Below are positions 15,483 to 16,728 of a stretch of 16,728 nucleotides of DNA, in pieces. Source of the stretch: CAWBCR01 sp963787375 (GTDB lineage Bacteria; Chloroflexota; Anaerolineae; Aggregatilineales; UBA3940); contig CAWBCR010000010.1 in assembly GCA_963787375.1 (NCBI GenBank), positions 1 to 16,728 on the forward strand, in the 5' to 3' direction. The translations under genes and the position numbers were made by a program. Positions within the stretch are counted from its first letter, which is position 1. Each line of letters begins with the position of its first letter. The notes below the pieces were generated by a model, which was given only the letters and a program-made list of their open reading frames with translations, was not told the origin of the DNA and did no database searches.

Positions 15483-16728
15483 ATGGCGGAGTATAAGAGC
15501 AAGGGTAAGGTTGTTCAGGTACTGGGCGCGGTCGTCGACTGCGAGTTCCCGCCGGATGGCATGCCGCATATCTTCGATGCAATTGAGGTCCCACGTGAGG
15601 GCCAGGAGACTCTGATCCTCGAAGTTGAGAACGACCTCGGTGACAACCGCGTGCGGACGGTGGCAATGGACACGACCGACGGCCTGCCGCGAGGCCTCGA
15701 TGCGTACGCCACCGGGGCGCCGATCCTGGTGCCGGTTGGCAAATCCTCGTTGGGCCGCGTGTTCAATGTGCTTGGCCAGCCCATCGACGGCAAACCGCTT
15801 GACGAGAGCACCGTCGAAGCCTACTACCCGATCCACCGACCCGCGCCACCGCTTGTCGAGCAGGCGACCTCGACCGAGATCTTCGAGACAGGCGTCAAGG
15901 TCATCGACCTGATTGCGCCGTTCACACGCGGTGGTAAGACGGGCATCTTTGGCGGCGCGGGTGTCGGCAAGACCGTCATCATCCAGGAGCTAATCCGCTC
16001 CGTAGCCACCGAGCACGGCGGGTACTCGGTGTTTGCCGGGGTAGGGGAGCGCACCCGCGAGGGAACGCAGCTGCTAGGCGAGATGATCGAGAGTCGGCGT
16101 GATCGACAAGACCGTGATGGTCTTCGGCCAGATGAACGAGCCGCCGGGCGTGCGTCTGCGCGTGGCGTTGGCCGGTCTGGCCAACGCCGAGTACTTCCGC
16201 GACGAAGGCCGCGATGTGCTGCTGTTCATCGACAACATCTTCCGTTTTTCGCTGTCCGGCTCGGAAGTGTCGGCGCTGCTGGGCCGCATGCCCTCAGCCG
16301 TCGGCTACCAGCCGACGCTGGCCGCCGAGATGGGTGATCTTCAGGAGCGTATCACGTCGACGCGCACCGGGTCGATCACGTCGATGCAGGCCGTGTACGT
16401 ACCTGCCGACGACTACTCGGACCCGGCTCCGGTGGCGACCTTCACACACCTTGACGCAACGATCGCGCTGGAACGGTCGATTGCCGAGCAGGGCCTGTAT
16501 CCCGCGGTCGATCCGCTGGCCTCGACCAGCCGCATCCTGCAGCCCGACGTGGTCGGCGATGAGCACTACAATACCGCCCGCGAGGTGCAACGCCTTCTGC
16601 AGCGCTATCGTGACCTGCAGGACATCATCGCTATCCTGGGTATTGATGAGCTTTCAGAAGAGGATAAGCAGGTCGTGGCACGCGCGCGCAAGATTCAGCG
16701 CTTCCTGTCGCAGCCAATGTTTGTCGCC
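15483..16728 (+). CDS. atpD: ATP synthase F1 subunit beta, frameshifted and cut by right edge
   Basis: Beta carries the catalytic nucleotide sites of F1. The first frame (15483 to about 16094) has the P-loop GGAGVGKTV (157-165) and the catalytic Glu189 in AGVGERTREG. One extra base near 16093-16097 shifts the frame. Reading then resumes with VIDKTVMVFGQMNEPPG, Walker B DVLLFIDNIFRFS, the AAEMGDLQERI segment, and the DELSEEDK loop that in this family contacts gamma. It stays open to the edge, with about 50 residues or fewer missing. The apparent stop at 16335 in the first frame is an artefact of the shift. GAGGA stands five bases before the ATG. An atpC (epsilon) gene would be expected next, outside the window. 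Confidence 0.95.

Noticed and set aside
1..16728. CRISPR array, insertion sequence, prophage, tRNA or rRNA genes
   Set aside because: I looked for regular spaced repeats, transposase or integrase motifs and cloverleaf patterns by eye and found none. The baseplate-J name alone does not indicate a prophage.

Overview
This is a GC-rich bacterial chromosomal window, probably from a Chloroflexota (Anaerolineae-like) genome. The phylum is an inference. It rests on overall gene style, above all a membrane-anchored baseplate-J-like protein of a type I associate with that phylum, and not on a marker-gene placement. There are no transposases, phage genes, CRISPR arrays, tRNAs or rRNAs. Most of the content is housekeeping.

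Layout. Everything from 1 to about 10.69 kb is read on the minus strand and everything from about 10.95 kb to the end on the plus strand, with one divergent promoter region between them. In minus-strand reading order: (i) fabF-fabH (10688 to 8207), a two-gene fatty-acid condensing-enzyme operon ending in a clear intrinsic terminator at 8165-8191; (ii) a lysE-type exporter (8077 to 7460); (iii) a very good sigma70-type promoter (7410-7438) followed by alaS, a baseplate-J-like membrane protein, ruvX, mltG and a periplasmic-binding-fold lipoprotein (7362 to 434), whose last four genes overlap or touch; (iv) an unidentified gene running off the left edge, with its own promoter. On the plus strand: an NDUFA9-like atypical SDR, proC, then the F1-ATPase genes atpA, atpG and atpD, the last cut off by the right edge.

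How the genes relate. The alaS-ruvX-mltG order matches a linkage known from other bacteria, such as alaS-yrrK-yrrL in Bacillus subtilis. Here an uncharacterised single-pass baseplate-J-like protein sits in the slot between alaS and ruvX, and a lipoprotein with a ligand-binding fold follows mltG. The ATP synthase cluster starts directly at atpA, with no delta, b, c or a subunit genes upstream, so the Fo and stalk genes must be elsewhere.

Sequence quality. Three otherwise well-conserved genes (alaS, atpD and the lipoprotein gene) are broken by five single-base frameshifts in total. All five are in the same direction (one extra base). This looks more like sequence error than gene decay, because alaS and atpD are normally essential and their reading resumes perfectly after each site.

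No clear new system is evident. The best candidates for undescribed biology are the baseplate-J-like protein in the ruvX-mltG cluster and a 75-residue basic, proline-rich tail on FabH.
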